64,000 nt of DNA from Flavobacteriales bacterium UBA1937 (lineage in GTDB: Bacteria; Bacteroidota; Bacteroidia; Flavobacteriales; Weeksellaceae), in NCBI GenBank assembly GCA_002337005.1, contig DDFD01000016.1:1-64000 (forward strand), read 5' to 3'. The notes under the pieces are model-generated. The model ran no database searches, was not told the DNA's origin, and saw only the letters and a program-made list of their open reading frames with translations. This document shows positions 42,187 through 51,119 of the stretch, piece by piece (within the stretch, counting starts at the first letter, position 1; each line of letters starts with the position of its first letter). Both the position numbers and the translations under genes were made by a program.

Positions 42187-43212
42187 TCAAAATAGATAAG
42201 AATTAATCTGGTGTAGGTCTCTTTTTTCTATATCAAATTGCTTTACATTTTGTGCAAAAAAATCAAAATTAGAAATCATTTTTTCTATTGCATTTTGAAT
42301 ATCTAGTTCATCATTAGGATTAAAACGCACGCCTGTATTATAATCCTCTAAAAGTTCAGGAAGTGAACCTACGTTTTCACTTAACAATATGGGGCAACCA
42401 AAATGAAGCGCTTCCTCTACCACCAAGCCCCAAGGTTCTATAAGAGAAGGAAGAATAAATACATCGTGAGAATTATAATAATTATTAATACGTTCATTAT
42501 CAATAAATCCTTCGAATGTAATATTATCATGAGCTATAGACTTTAAAAAATCTATTTGCTCTCCTATACCCACAATCGTTAATGGCAATTTATTAGAATT
42601 AAAAACATTAATAATCCTTTCTACATTTTTTATTTTAATTAGTCTGCCAATAAATAAAAATCTCAGAGGGTTATTGGCATTTTTTTTAATTGGTTCTTGT
42701 TTTTTTATTATACCTACTCCTTTAGAAACTCTTATATCTCCACTAAAGCCTATGTCTAATAAAACTTCCTTATGCCTTCTTCCTGAAACAATAGCATATT
42801 TATATCTAGAAAGTAATATTTTTTTTATAACCATTTTCAAACCTACTGTTTTTGCTTCAAAAGCAGATTCTGTTTGTAAAATATTCTTAGATTTTTTTGA
42901 TAAAAATGAAAGTATCAAAAATTCTGGTTCTATATACCCTCCATATATTATTTTTTCAAATTTAATCTTGCTTATTAATCTAAAAAAAGATATGATAGAA
43001 CTAAAAAAATTTCTTTTTTCTAATTGAAAATTATGTAAAATATAATAATCAAATTGAATTAATTCTTTGAAATTTTCTTCTATAACAACTTGATCCGAGA
43101 GCCCTAAAAAAATAACAAAGATCTTCCTCTTTTTGTTAATTTCGTTGTATAAATTAATTTTATAAAAAGATGGGCAATTATTGAGGATAAGTAGATTATA
43201 ACTATTTTTCAC
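42187..43212 (-). CDS. Glycosyltransferase family 4
   Basis: A 341-residue GT-B protein. The N-half is short and rich in Ile/Phe/Lys. The C-half has LRFLFIGRLIKIKNVERII, LTIVGIGEQIDFLKS, and FILPSLIEPWGLVVEEALHFGCPILLSENVGS, typical of GT4 with the catalytic Glu pair. Substrate not known. It starts 5 bases after the acyltransferase gene. Base composition is among the most A+T-rich in the window, as is common in exchanged glycan genes. Confidence 0.83.
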   Translation of the reverse strand: MKNSYNLLILNNCPSFYKINLYNEINKKRKIFVIFLGLSDQVVIEENFKELIQFDYYILHNFQLEKRNFFSSIISFFRLISKIKFEKIIYGGYIEPEFLILSFLSKKSKNILQTESAFEAKTVGLKMVIKKILLSRYKYAIVSGRRHKEVLLDIGFSGDIRVSKGVGIIKKQEPIKKNANNPLRFLFIGRLIKIKNVERIINVFNSNKLPLTIVGIGEQIDFLKSIAHDNITFEGFIDNERINNYYNSHDVFILPSLIEPWGLVVEEALHFGCPILLSENVGSLPELLEDYNTGVRFNPNDELDIQNAIEKMISNFDFFAQNVKQFDIEKRDLHQINSYLF

Positions 43213-43217
43213 CGATT

Positions 43218-43721
43218 TTACTTTTGTATATTTTTAATCAATTTTGCTGGTACACCACCAACCATACTATATGAAGCCACATCTTTGGTTACGACACTAC
43301 CTGCAGCAACAACACACATTTCTCCCACGCTTACTCCTGGCAAAATAACAGATCTAGCTCCCACCCATGTTCCACGACCTATTGTTATATTTAAGTTTTT
43401 TCCTGTACCTGCCATTCTATCTACTAAATCCATCTCATGAGTACCAGTGCCCATATATACATGAGGTCCAATATCTACATTATTTTCTATAGAAATTTTT
43501 GCATTACTTGCGGATAGAATAAAAGTATTAAGTCCAATCCATGTACCACCACCAATGCTTAATTGACCATCACCAATAATTTTGACACTAGAGCAAATTC
43601 TTACATTATCACCTATAATGACACCAGCTTTTCTCAAAATTTTATTTTTAAAAGAAAAAAAACGTGTCTCTGGTAAAATATTTCTAATTATGTTATAAAT
43701 GTATAATTTAGATGATTTCAT
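43218..43721 (-). CDS. Left-handed beta-helix acetyltransferase (WcaF/WbbJ-like)
   Basis: A 167-residue hexapeptide-repeat acyltransferase: GVIIGDNVRICSSVKIIGDGQ, SIGGGTWIGLNTFI, NVDIGPHVYMGTGTHEMD with the catalytic His, and TIGRGTWVGARSVILPGVSVGEMCVVAAGSVV in pieces, ending GGVPAKLI. It should O-acetylate a sugar of the repeat unit, using acetyl-CoA in the cytoplasm. The gene overlaps the upstream glycosyltransferase by 14 bases. Confidence 0.86.
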   Translation of the reverse strand: MKSSKLYIYNIIRNILPETRFFSFKNKILRKAGVIIGDNVRICSSVKIIGDGQLSIGGGTWIGLNTFILSASNAKISIENNVDIGPHVYMGTGTHEMDLVDRMAGTGKNLNITIGRGTWVGARSVILPGVSVGEMCVVAAGSVVTKDVASYSMVGGVPAKLIKNIQK

Positions 43722-44886
43722 TTTTAAAAGATTTTGACAAAAAGTTTAAAATTTTATGAGCTTGAGCATAATTGTTCTTATTTTCCAAAACAAATTTTTG
43801 AGCACTTATACCTTTTTCTTTAATCAAAATTTCTGGAAGGCTCATCATTTCTGAAAATTTATTTTGAAAACCAATAGAAGACTCATTTTCGAAATAGAAT
43901 AAAAAATCATCATATTCTTTTGGTATCCCTGGTAGTTTGGTGGTAAGTACAGAGGTGCCAGAAGTCATATACTCCATCAGTTTAGACGGAAATGAGTATT
44001 TAGTAAGTTCTAATGCAGAAGGTCTGGGGTTGATTAGTAACTTACATTGTGGTAGCAATGCTACAATTTCTTGATTAGAAACCTCACCTAAAAATTTTAG
44101 TTGGGGATATTTTTCAGATTTTTGTTTTAAATAATCTACCATATCTCCATTTCCGTAAATGTGCAGTTCGTGTTGGTTATTATCAACTTCACAAAAAGCA
44201 TCGACCATTTTTTTTATACCAAAAACTTCATACAAACCACCTGCATACAAGAATATATTTCGATTGTTATTATCCGCATTATCGACTTTATAGTCTGCAT
44301 CTACAAAACCTTCTATAATTATGTTTGGTTTATTATTTTTGTTTACCAAATCATTCATTTGTTTGGTTAGTAAGATATATCCATCAAAAGAATTGATAAA
44401 TCTGTACTTTAGGTGGCTCAAAATTTTAGAATATACACTTACATTTTCTCTAAAACCTGGATGGTCTGGTAAATCTGTGATAATTACAATTTTTTTAATT
44501 CTTAGAATTGTACACGCTAAATATCCTCCAATAGTAACAGACTGATTAAGGTAATCAAAAATTGCAAATTGAATTTTATTTTTTTTATAAATTCTAAAAG
44601 TATATAAAAATGAAAAAATAACGTTAAAAAACTGTCTAATATATTTATTGGTAGAAAAACTAGTGTATAATTGATTTTTTTCTTGAAAAAGATTGGCATC
44701 TATTTTCTTTGCAATATTAGGAATGGGCAAGGAAGAGATTTTATAAAGACTAGATTCCTTACCAAGTCCTGTTGTAAGCAATCTATGAAATTTCTGAATA
44801 GCCTGAGAGGGAAATGCTCCAGATTTTTTATATATTTCATTAAATAAATCTAGAGATACTAGATTGCTATAGTAAATTAAGTTCAT
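43708..44886 (-). CDS. Glycosyltransferase (GT4-like)
   Basis: A 392-residue GT-B protein. Visible elements: YYSNLVSLDLFNEIYKKSGAF near the start, IFDYLNQSVTIGGYLAC, IVIITDLPDHPGF, the C-half FLYAGGLYEVFGIKKMVDAF, LHIYGNGDMVDYLKQ, KLLINPRPSALELTKYSFPSKLMEYMTSG. The SFPSKLMEYM segment is the family's donor-binding loop. Substrate unknown. A -7 box (44935-44942) lies just upstream, so this gene may start a second transcript. Confidence 0.82.
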   Translation of the reverse strand: MNLIYYSNLVSLDLFNEIYKKSGAFPSQAIQKFHRLLTTGLGKESSLYKISSLPIPNIAKKIDANLFQEKNQLYTSFSTNKYIRQFFNVIFSFLYTFRIYKKNKIQFAIFDYLNQSVTIGGYLACTILRIKKIVIITDLPDHPGFRENVSVYSKILSHLKYRFINSFDGYILLTKQMNDLVNKNNKPNIIIEGFVDADYKVDNADNNNRNIFLYAGGLYEVFGIKKMVDAFCEVDNNQHELHIYGNGDMVDYLKQKSEKYPQLKFLGEVSNQEIVALLPQCKLLINPRPSALELTKYSFPSKLMEYMTSGTSVLTTKLPGIPKEYDDFLFYFENESSIGFQNKFSEMMSLPEILIKEKGISAQKFVLENKNNYAQAHKILNFLSKSFKNEII

Positions 44887-44934
44887 ATTTATTAAACGCT
44901 GAAAAAATACATGTATTTTTTATTGCTTAAGCTG

Positions 44935-44942
44935 CAAATTTA
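44935..44942 (-). promoter_or_regulatory. Internal TAAATTTG -7 box in the polysaccharide locus
   Basis: Exact TAnnTTTG match on the minus strand in the 195-base gap 44887-45081, 48 bases before ATG 44886. The context GCTGCAAATTTACGAAAT parallels the rimO promoter. Confidence 0.45.
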
Positions 44943-45081
44943 CGAAATTGGAATTATAGTTTATTAAGCGCATTTTAAATTTCATTTATATACAATACTT
45001 CTCATCATATGAAGCTAATATAACTAAATTTCATCTTTAATCCTTTCTTTTTGAGATAAAAAAATAATTTTAAAAACAATC

Positions 45082-46269
45082 TTAAGAAGCTAATAAATCT
45101 AAAATACTTATTTGAAAACTTTCTACACACACCACTGATTTCAGTATTGTTTTAATCAATCTTTCAGTACTTAAATTATCATGAAATTTAAAGAAGATTT
45201 TTTTCAATTCAATTCTTTTAGATTCATAAGGATCTTGATTTTTTTCTAGCAGAGTATTGATAAAAATTAGAAATTCGTTTTTATCTTTAATCACTTTTGT
45301 AGGGATTTTATCTTCAATGTCTTCAAAATAAAAACCTCTAGAATTTTTATATTCTTCAAAATCTTCACTTATACAAATTATAGGTTTGTTTATAAGCATA
45401 TAATCAATCATTATAGAAGAAACGTCTGATATTAATATATCTGTAGCGCCTACAAATTCATATAAATCTAAATTGTTTTCGTACAACCAATGATTATCTA
45501 TAATTTTAAGGTTAGGTAAATTTTTCGCATCAAATTTCGGAGCCATAGGATGGGGCTTAACCAAACAAACGGCATTATTTTTTTTCAGAATATTATTAAA
45601 CTCATTAGTATTAAAATCTTTTATATAAAAAGGATTATCTACTTCTTCGCTATCTATTCTTATATCTCCTACTACACTTTTCCTATAAGTAGGCATCCAA
45701 AGAACTACTCTATCAAAGTGAGATAGATTTAATTTTTCTAAGATTAATTTTTGTTTTTCAACTCCTAAAAAAAGCTTGTCATTTCTAGGATATCCAGTAA
45801 TAATTACAGATTCTTCGGTTACTCCGAAAGCATCTGAAAACATTTTTTGAGAAAGTTCTGATGTACCAACTGTATTGGTAGCTGGAAATCCTTCAGCTCC
45901 AAGTAATTTTCCGATGTTTTTATAAAATAAGCCATGCCATAGGTTTACAAGAACCTGAGATTTAGAAAAAGAAAAATACCCTACCCCATGTGTAAAGAAG
46001 ATAAATTTAGAAGAATATAAATGGTAAATAACGCTTAAATCAAACTTCGACTTCTTATAAATGATTTTCACATTTGGATTTAATAAATTCTGAGGGTTAT
46101 CCTCAGTAGGATTTATTAGAAAAAAGACTTTATGCTTATAATTTTCTACTATATAATTAGCACAGCTAATAGCACCAGATTCTGTATTAGGCCAGGCAAC
46201 AAAAACAATTTTTTTGGGGTTTTTGTAAAGTATGAAATTAAGTAATTTATGAATTATATTTTTAAGCAT
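45082..46269 (-). CDS. CDP-glycerol glycerophosphotransferase family protein (TagB/TagF-like)
   Basis: A 395-residue protein of the teichoic-acid glycerophosphotransferase family. Motifs in order: NLWHGLFYKNIG with Trp111-His112-Gly113, TGYPRND (158-164), WMPTYR (191-196), LVKPHP (236-241), TDILISDVSSIMIDYMLINKP (276-295 region) and FHDNLSTERL near the end. The family transfers glycerol phosphate from CDP-glycerol. The single-domain length is nearer to TagB, which adds one unit, than to the ~750-residue TagF polymerase. The upstream gene encodes the enzyme that makes CDP-glycerol and overlaps this one by 8 bases. It is rare in Bacteroidota glycan loci as far as I know. Confidence 0.87.
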   Translation of the reverse strand: MLKNIIHKLLNFILYKNPKKIVFVAWPNTESGAISCANYIVENYKHKVFFLINPTEDNPQNLLNPNVKIIYKKSKFDLSVIYHLYSSKFIFFTHGVGYFSFSKSQVLVNLWHGLFYKNIGKLLGAEGFPATNTVGTSELSQKMFSDAFGVTEESVIITGYPRNDKLFLGVEKQKLILEKLNLSHFDRVVLWMPTYRKSVVGDIRIDSEEVDNPFYIKDFNTNEFNNILKKNNAVCLVKPHPMAPKFDAKNLPNLKIIDNHWLYENNLDLYEFVGATDILISDVSSIMIDYMLINKPIICISEDFEEYKNSRGFYFEDIEDKIPTKVIKDKNEFLIFINTLLEKNQDPYESKRIELKKIFFKFHDNLSTERLIKTILKSVVCVESFQISILDLLAS

Positions 46270-47635
46270 GATTTTTATTTTTCTTAATTTCTTTTAATAA
46301 TGAACTTGATATATCTTCCGTTCTAGGTAGATACACTACTTCACAAAACTCTCTCAGATAATCAAATTTCCCATTCCAATCATCACCCATCACAAAAAAA
46401 CTAGCATTGTATAATTTTACATCTTCTATTTTTTGATCCCAATTTTTTTCTGGAATTACTTTGTCAACATATTCCAATGATTCTAAATATCTTTTCCTTT
46501 TTTTATAATCAAATTCGCTTGTCTTACCTTTTTCAAGATTAAACTCATCAGTAGAAAGCCCCACAATAAGTCTATCACCAAATTCTTTAGCTCTTTTTAG
46601 AAGTTCTAAATGACCATAATGAATTAAATCAAAGGTTCCATAAGTAATTACAATTTTATATTTTTTCCTTTGTAATTCTTGAAAATTTAAAGTTAAATTT
46701 TTATAATCTTTAACAAAAAAATTTATTAAAGAATTCAATATCGGAAGATTTTCTTGAAGTAGTTGATTGGGTAATTTTTTATCAAGAAAAGACAGAGTAT
46801 TGATTAGCTCATCAATCACATAATTTTGATGAAGTTTTTTTTCATATAAATTTTTACCAATAAGAAGCCCTATCGTTCTATATGTACTATTATCATTAGT
46901 AGATTTAAGCCCGAAGTCTCCAATTCCACAACTTAGTAAACTGATATTTTCTTTGCATTTTAAAAACTTGAGAATTGTTCTAAGTTCTTTTAAAGACTTT
47001 GTAAATACAAAGAATTTAGTGTTTTTAGAGGTATATATTGCATCAATAAATCCAAAGAAAAGAGCATAGGCATTTTTAATAGAACTAATATATTCTATTC
47101 CGTTTACATCTGAAGCGTAATCTAGAAAGATAGAAGTGTTTTTAAAAATATCATTCACTTTATCTATTTGGTATGAAAACTCATAACCAAGTGTAAATAA
47201 AGTAGGTGTATTAAGAAGTAGATCTTCCTGAGTATATGCACCTTTTAGAGATACAATATTTTCTAGTTGAAAATGATTTTTTAGAAAAGAATTGATTGAT
47301 TCACCTTGAATATTAATACCTGAAGAAAGATTAATAATAAGTGTTTTTTTGTTTATCCATTTAAAAAACTCTGGTGTTTCATTGAAAATAATTTCAGAGG
47401 GAATGGTAAGAAAAATAATTTTAAAATTAACAAGTTCTTTAAAATTATTTTCCTCATCACAAATATATTTGATTTTTTTTGCAATTATTTCATTTTGGTG
47501 TTTTGATATAGTATTATCGTTATTTTTTTGATAATTAATATCAAAAACAGTAATATTATTTTTTGAATTTTGATTTAATTGATAAGCAAATGCTCTACCT
47601 AAAGATTCAGAACCGATAATTGCAATTTTTCTCAT
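46262..47635 (-). CDS. Fused glycerol-3-phosphate dehydrogenase (GpsA-like) / glycerol-3-phosphate cytidylyltransferase (TagD-like)
   Basis: A 457-residue two-domain protein. Residues 1 to about 310 resemble NAD(P)-dependent GpsA: an N-terminal Rossmann motif altered to IGSESLGRAF (7-16), IIFLTIPSEII, KGAYTQEDL, the catalytic-Lys segment SSIKNAYALFFGFIDAI (Lys187) and CGIGDFGLKST (Asp240). Residues 325-457 are a TagD/GCT cytidylyltransferase: ITYGTFDLIHYGHLELL with HxGH (339-342), IVGLSTDEFN, KRKRYLESLEYVDKVI, FVMGDDWNGKFD and RTEDISSS (438-445). One chain would thus turn dihydroxyacetone phosphate into CDP-glycerol. The neighbours are a glycerophosphotransferase (overlap 8 bases) and a glycerophosphodiesterase (9 bases). 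Confidence 0.85.
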   Translation of the reverse strand: MRKIAIIGSESLGRAFAYQLNQNSKNNITVFDINYQKNNDNTISKHQNEIIAKKIKYICDEENNFKELVNFKIIFLTIPSEIIFNETPEFFKWINKKTLIINLSSGINIQGESINSFLKNHFQLENIVSLKGAYTQEDLLLNTPTLFTLGYEFSYQIDKVNDIFKNTSIFLDYASDVNGIEYISSIKNAYALFFGFIDAIYTSKNTKFFVFTKSLKELRTILKFLKCKENISLLSCGIGDFGLKSTNDNSTYRTIGLLIGKNLYEKKLHQNYVIDELINTLSFLDKKLPNQLLQENLPILNSLINFFVKDYKNLTLNFQELQRKKYKIVITYGTFDLIHYGHLELLKRAKEFGDRLIVGLSTDEFNLEKGKTSEFDYKKRKRYLESLEYVDKVIPEKNWDQKIEDVKLYNASFFVMGDDWNGKFDYLREFCEVVYLPRTEDISSSLLKEIKKNKNHA

Positions 47636-47644
47636 TAAAACTAA

Positions 47645-48490
47645 TTATTTATATATCTCCATGACCTTATCTGGTATATCAGTCATTATGGCATCTACAT
47701 AACCTAGTTGACTCATATTTTTGATTTTGTCAATGTCATTGACAGTCCAGACTACTATTTTAAGTTTATTATTTTTAATTTTTTGAATTTCTTCATCAGT
47801 AAAATTACATTTGTCAAAATATAGTGCATATGCTGTAACTTTTAAACTAATTAATTTATCTATATTAATTGGTACATCAGTAACAAAAGCTGTTTGATGA
47901 TTAGAATTATTATCTCTTAAAAAAGATAAAATTCTAAAATCATAGAAGCAAATTGTATTATCCTCTGATATGTTATATTTATTAAGTAATTCTACAAATT
48001 TTTTAACAAATATATTATTATATGCATAATCATTGGTGTTCTTAAAATCAAAATATAATTTAACATTATAATTTTCTATTTGATTATAAATAACTAAAAA
48101 CTCTTCTAAAGTTGGCAAATATTCATTATCATTAATTTTTTGCTTTGCTAAAACTGATGAATCTGTTTTAGATATTTGAAAACCATTAATTGTAGGATCA
48201 TGATAAACAAATAAAACTCCGTCAGCAGACATTCTGATATCAAACTCTATACCATGAGCATTTCTTCTTACAATATTTTCAAAAGAACTTAAGGAATTTT
48301 CTGGGCTGTCTTTCCAAACAGTTCTATGAGCAATAATTTTTGTGCCTTTAAAGTCATATTTGGGAGGCTCATTAGTAACTACTTTTGGTGGTGTAGGTAT
48401 TACTGGTGAATCTTCTCTAGAACCACAAGAGATTACTAAAATGGAAAAAACAGTAAGCAAGTAAATCTTTAACAAATAATTTTTCATCAT
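47645..48490 (-). CDS. Glycerophosphodiester phosphodiesterase lipoprotein (GlpQ/GDPD family)
   Basis: A 281-residue lipoprotein (signal ending LVISC) with a short Pro-rich linker and a GDPD TIM barrel. Catalytic residues are visible in GTKIIAHRTVWKDSPENS (His-Arg), IEFDIRMSADGVLFVYHDP (Glu, Asp, His) and VKLYFDFKNT (the usual Glu-Lys pair is Asp-Lys here). Such enzymes hydrolyse glycerophosphodiesters, and some cut teichoic acid. Export as a lipoprotein next to CDP-glycerol genes suggests trimming or recycling of a surface glycerol-phosphate polymer. A -7 box at 48509-48516 precedes it, so this three-gene module may be transcribed separately. Confidence 0.85.
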   Translation of the reverse strand: MMKNYLLKIYLLTVFSILVISCGSREDSPVIPTPPKVVTNEPPKYDFKGTKIIAHRTVWKDSPENSLSSFENIVRRNAHGIEFDIRMSADGVLFVYHDPTINGFQISKTDSSVLAKQKINDNEYLPTLEEFLVIYNQIENYNVKLYFDFKNTNDYAYNNIFVKKFVELLNKYNISEDNTICFYDFRILSFLRDNNSNHQTAFVTDVPINIDKLISLKVTAYALYFDKCNFTDEEIQKIKNNKLKIVVWTVNDIDKIKNMSQLGYVDAIMTDIPDKVMEIYK

Positions 48491-48508
48491 TTAATCTAGT
48501 TTAATTGG

Positions 48509-48516
48509 CAAATATA
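48509..48516 (-). promoter_or_regulatory. Internal TATATTTG -7 box before the glycerol-phosphate module
   Basis: Exact TAnnTTTG match on the minus strand, 18 bases before ATG 48490. It lies in the largest gap of the locus (48491-48736), which is otherwise A+T-rich with no other feature seen. Confidence 0.45.
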
Positions 48517-48736
48517 AATAAAGTGTATTATTCTACCTAAAAAAAATTAACTTAGCTTTAACAATTTGTTAAAGCTTCATAAAAATTATCATAAAATGTT
48601 TTAAATAAATAATTGTTTAGACAATTTTTTTCTGATTCTAGTATAAGAAATAGAATTTTTTGATTAATAAAATCATACAAACTACCAGAATTATAACTTT
48701 ATTAAAAATAAATATGCAAACTTCATTATACTTGTT

Positions 48737-49834
48737 CTAATCTTTTGCATCAATTCTAAAAATAGTTTTATAATCTCCAAATTTTTCTTTGTACACCTCA
48801 CTACTAAAAAAATTATGAAGACCATATATACTAAAAACAAGATTAAGCATTAGATAAAGTACTTTAATCTTCCTGTTTCTAATTACAGAAAAAACAAATG
48901 GAATGGTAATAATTTGGAAAAATGAAAAATAGAAATTCACTCTGCCTATCATTCCAATGGATAAAGCTAATGGAGATAAAATGTAAAAAATAATTACGCA
49001 TTTGTAAGCTAACTCTACATAGCTGTTTTGCTGTTTTAACTTATCATTAAAAAATAATAGCATAGCAAAATTAAATGCAGAAAAAATAACTCCAAAACCG
49101 CTTCCTATAACTACTTTAGAATTATTATCATCCTCTAAATAAAGTGAGTAACTAGGTTTTATAATTAAAATAATTTGGTTAATAATATCAGAAAAATTAT
49201 CTCCTATAAAAAATAAAAAAATATAAAGTAAAAAATAAATTATACTGAGTTTATTATTTACACCCATCCAATTAAGAAAATACAATGGTAATAATAAAAA
49301 TGCACTAGAATGCAATAAACTTGCTATATAAATAGAAATTGAATACAAAATAATGTTTCTATTAACAATAAACCTAAAAGAAGCTAAAAAAATTAATAAG
49401 GCTAAGGTTTGTCTCAATGCGCTTAGTTCTACTAAGAAAATACCTGAGCTGATTAAAAAAAACAAAACACCAAGAAACAGATATTTTTTTTCTAAATTTC
49501 TTCTTATATAATTGTACATTACTATACAATACAATAGTGACCATATGGCAATCAGAGGAAAAAAACCGATGCTTTTAAATGTTTTATTAAGATATATCCA
49601 GCCTGGCTCTAATCTTTCTAGACCACCATAACCTTTTAAATTATCTTGTGTATTTATTTTATGAAATTCATAGAGGTACATAGAATAGTCATTCCCAAAA
49701 TCATATCTAATACTTATAAAAATAAATATCACAATAAAGGAGAACAGCATACCATACTTAAATTTTTTAGAAAAACTCTCTAAAAAAGTAAAAAATGTTA
49801 TGAATACACTAAAGATTAAATAATAATATAGCAT
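48737..49834 (-). CDS. EpsG/Wzy-type polysaccharide polymerase
   Basis: A 365-residue membrane protein with about ten membrane segments. The EpsG family signature is present near the start, ISIRYDFGNDYSMYLYEF, followed by GLERLEPGWIYLNKTF and LRQTLALLIFLASFRFI, then repeated hydrophobic blocks. In Wzx/Wzy systems it would join repeat units at the periplasmic face. It is the only polymerase candidate in the locus. Six bases after the glycosyltransferase upstream. Confidence 0.83.
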   Translation of the reverse strand: MLYYYLIFSVFITFFTFLESFSKKFKYGMLFSFIVIFIFISIRYDFGNDYSMYLYEFHKINTQDNLKGYGGLERLEPGWIYLNKTFKSIGFFPLIAIWSLLYCIVMYNYIRRNLEKKYLFLGVLFFLISSGIFLVELSALRQTLALLIFLASFRFIVNRNIILYSISIYIASLLHSSAFLLLPLYFLNWMGVNNKLSIIYFLLYIFLFFIGDNFSDIINQIILIIKPSYSLYLEDDNNSKVVIGSGFGVIFSAFNFAMLLFFNDKLKQQNSYVELAYKCVIIFYILSPLALSIGMIGRVNFYFSFFQIITIPFVFSVIRNRKIKVLYLMLNLVFSIYGLHNFFSSEVYKEKFGDYKTIFRIDAKD

Positions 49835-49840
49835 CCGTAA

Positions 49841-51064
49841 TTATGCGTTTATAGAAATTTTTTTATAAATATCTATTAATTCTTGTTTTATTTTTTCGGG
49901 GTTATGTCTTTCTTCTACTTCTTTAGAATAGAAATTTGTAAGTTCAATATTACTGAAAATTTCATCAATATAAAAGGCTAGCATTTCTATTTCTTCAAAC
50001 CTATATAAGTATCCATTTTTTCCGTGAGACACCATATCTGGCAGACCTCCTACATATGCAGAAACATTTGGTGTACCAATAAATTGAGCTTCTGCCAATG
50101 AATTAGAACTATTTTCTATAGATGATGGGCAAATAAAAACATTAGCTTTTTGGTATTCTTCTATCATTTTACTTTCTGATAATAAGCCTAAAAACTCTAC
50201 ATTTTTTTCTAAGTTGTATTTGCTTACTAACCTTTTAATATATCTAGCATAACCATTTATTTTTAATTTACTTTTAAAACTATGATCTCCCCAAATTGTA
50301 TTTCCACCTATTCTAATTTTTAGTAGAGGATATTTTTTTTTCAATAAAAAACAAGCTTTTAAAACTTGGTGTAAACCTTTAATAGGATAACCAGCTTGAC
50401 TTAAAAATATAGTATAAGGCAAACAATTTTTATAATTCCATTTAGAGGCTGTGTAAAAACCAGGTCTAAGAATCTCTCCCCCGTGAAAATAATTTATCTT
50501 AGAATTTAATATTAAAGCATGTGCTTTATCCCATGTGGTTCTTCCTATAACATTATTAATTGTTTTAAAATATTCTTTTTCTAAAACACCCCGCTTCTTA
50601 AATTTTTTTTTAGCCTGAAATAAATTATCTGTTTTAATAATGTCTCTAAAAGTAATATTTTTAATAATATCCCAATTAGAAATACCCTGAGTGTAATATC
50701 TTTCTATCACAGAAACCAATCCTTGAATAGAAAAAACTACCTCATTGTTTCCATTAGCTTTTATATAATTAATTCCATAGGGAAATTCTGTTCCATGAAT
50801 ATGTACAACATCTGGATTAATTGTTTCTTTTAAATTCCTCCATTGTAACTCAGAATTATCAACCATGTAATAATTAATATGGTCAATTTTTTGGTTACAG
50901 TTTTGATATTCAGAATTTACTGTAGCAATATGTAATTCTATATTTTTTTCTTCCTTAAGCTGCTTAGACAGACCTACTAGCCACCCTCCAAAAGGGTTTA
51001 ATGGAAGATTGAGTTTATCAGCAAGAGCTGGCATAATTATATTTACAATCCAAAGAATTTTCAT
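49841..51064 (-). CDS. Glycosyltransferase family 4
   Basis: A 407-residue GT-B protein: MKILWIVNIIMPALADKLNLP, FGGWLVGLSKQLKEE, PDVVHIHGTEFPYG, the donor-binding TIFLSQAGYPIKGLHQVLKAC, and NVFICPSSIENSSNSLAEAQFIGTPNVSAYVGGLPDM in parts, with the acidic residue of the GT4 catalytic loop changed around SSNSLAE. Substrate not known. It lies 55 bases after another GT gene and 6 before the polymerase. Confidence 0.82.
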   Translation of the reverse strand: MKILWIVNIIMPALADKLNLPLNPFGGWLVGLSKQLKEEKNIELHIATVNSEYQNCNQKIDHINYYMVDNSELQWRNLKETINPDVVHIHGTEFPYGINYIKANGNNEVVFSIQGLVSVIERYYTQGISNWDIIKNITFRDIIKTDNLFQAKKKFKKRGVLEKEYFKTINNVIGRTTWDKAHALILNSKINYFHGGEILRPGFYTASKWNYKNCLPYTIFLSQAGYPIKGLHQVLKACFLLKKKYPLLKIRIGGNTIWGDHSFKSKLKINGYARYIKRLVSKYNLEKNVEFLGLLSESKMIEEYQKANVFICPSSIENSSNSLAEAQFIGTPNVSAYVGGLPDMVSHGKNGYLYRFEEIEMLAFYIDEIFSNIELTNFYSKEVEERHNPEKIKQELIDIYKKISINA

Positions 51065-51119
51065 AATTAATATATTTTAAGCCCCTATTTAATTAGATAA
51101 AACTAAAATAGTAATCTGT

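Noticed and set aside
43708..44886. Antisense open frames (44161-44370, 44321-44545) inside the glycosyltransferase gene
   Set aside because: Low-complexity hydrophobic translations that follow from the A+T-rich opposite strand.
48491..48736. Hidden small gene or tRNA in the 246-base gap of the polysaccharide locus
   Set aside because: Only A+T-rich sequence with a -7 box near 48509; no cloverleaf and no plausible coding frame was seen.
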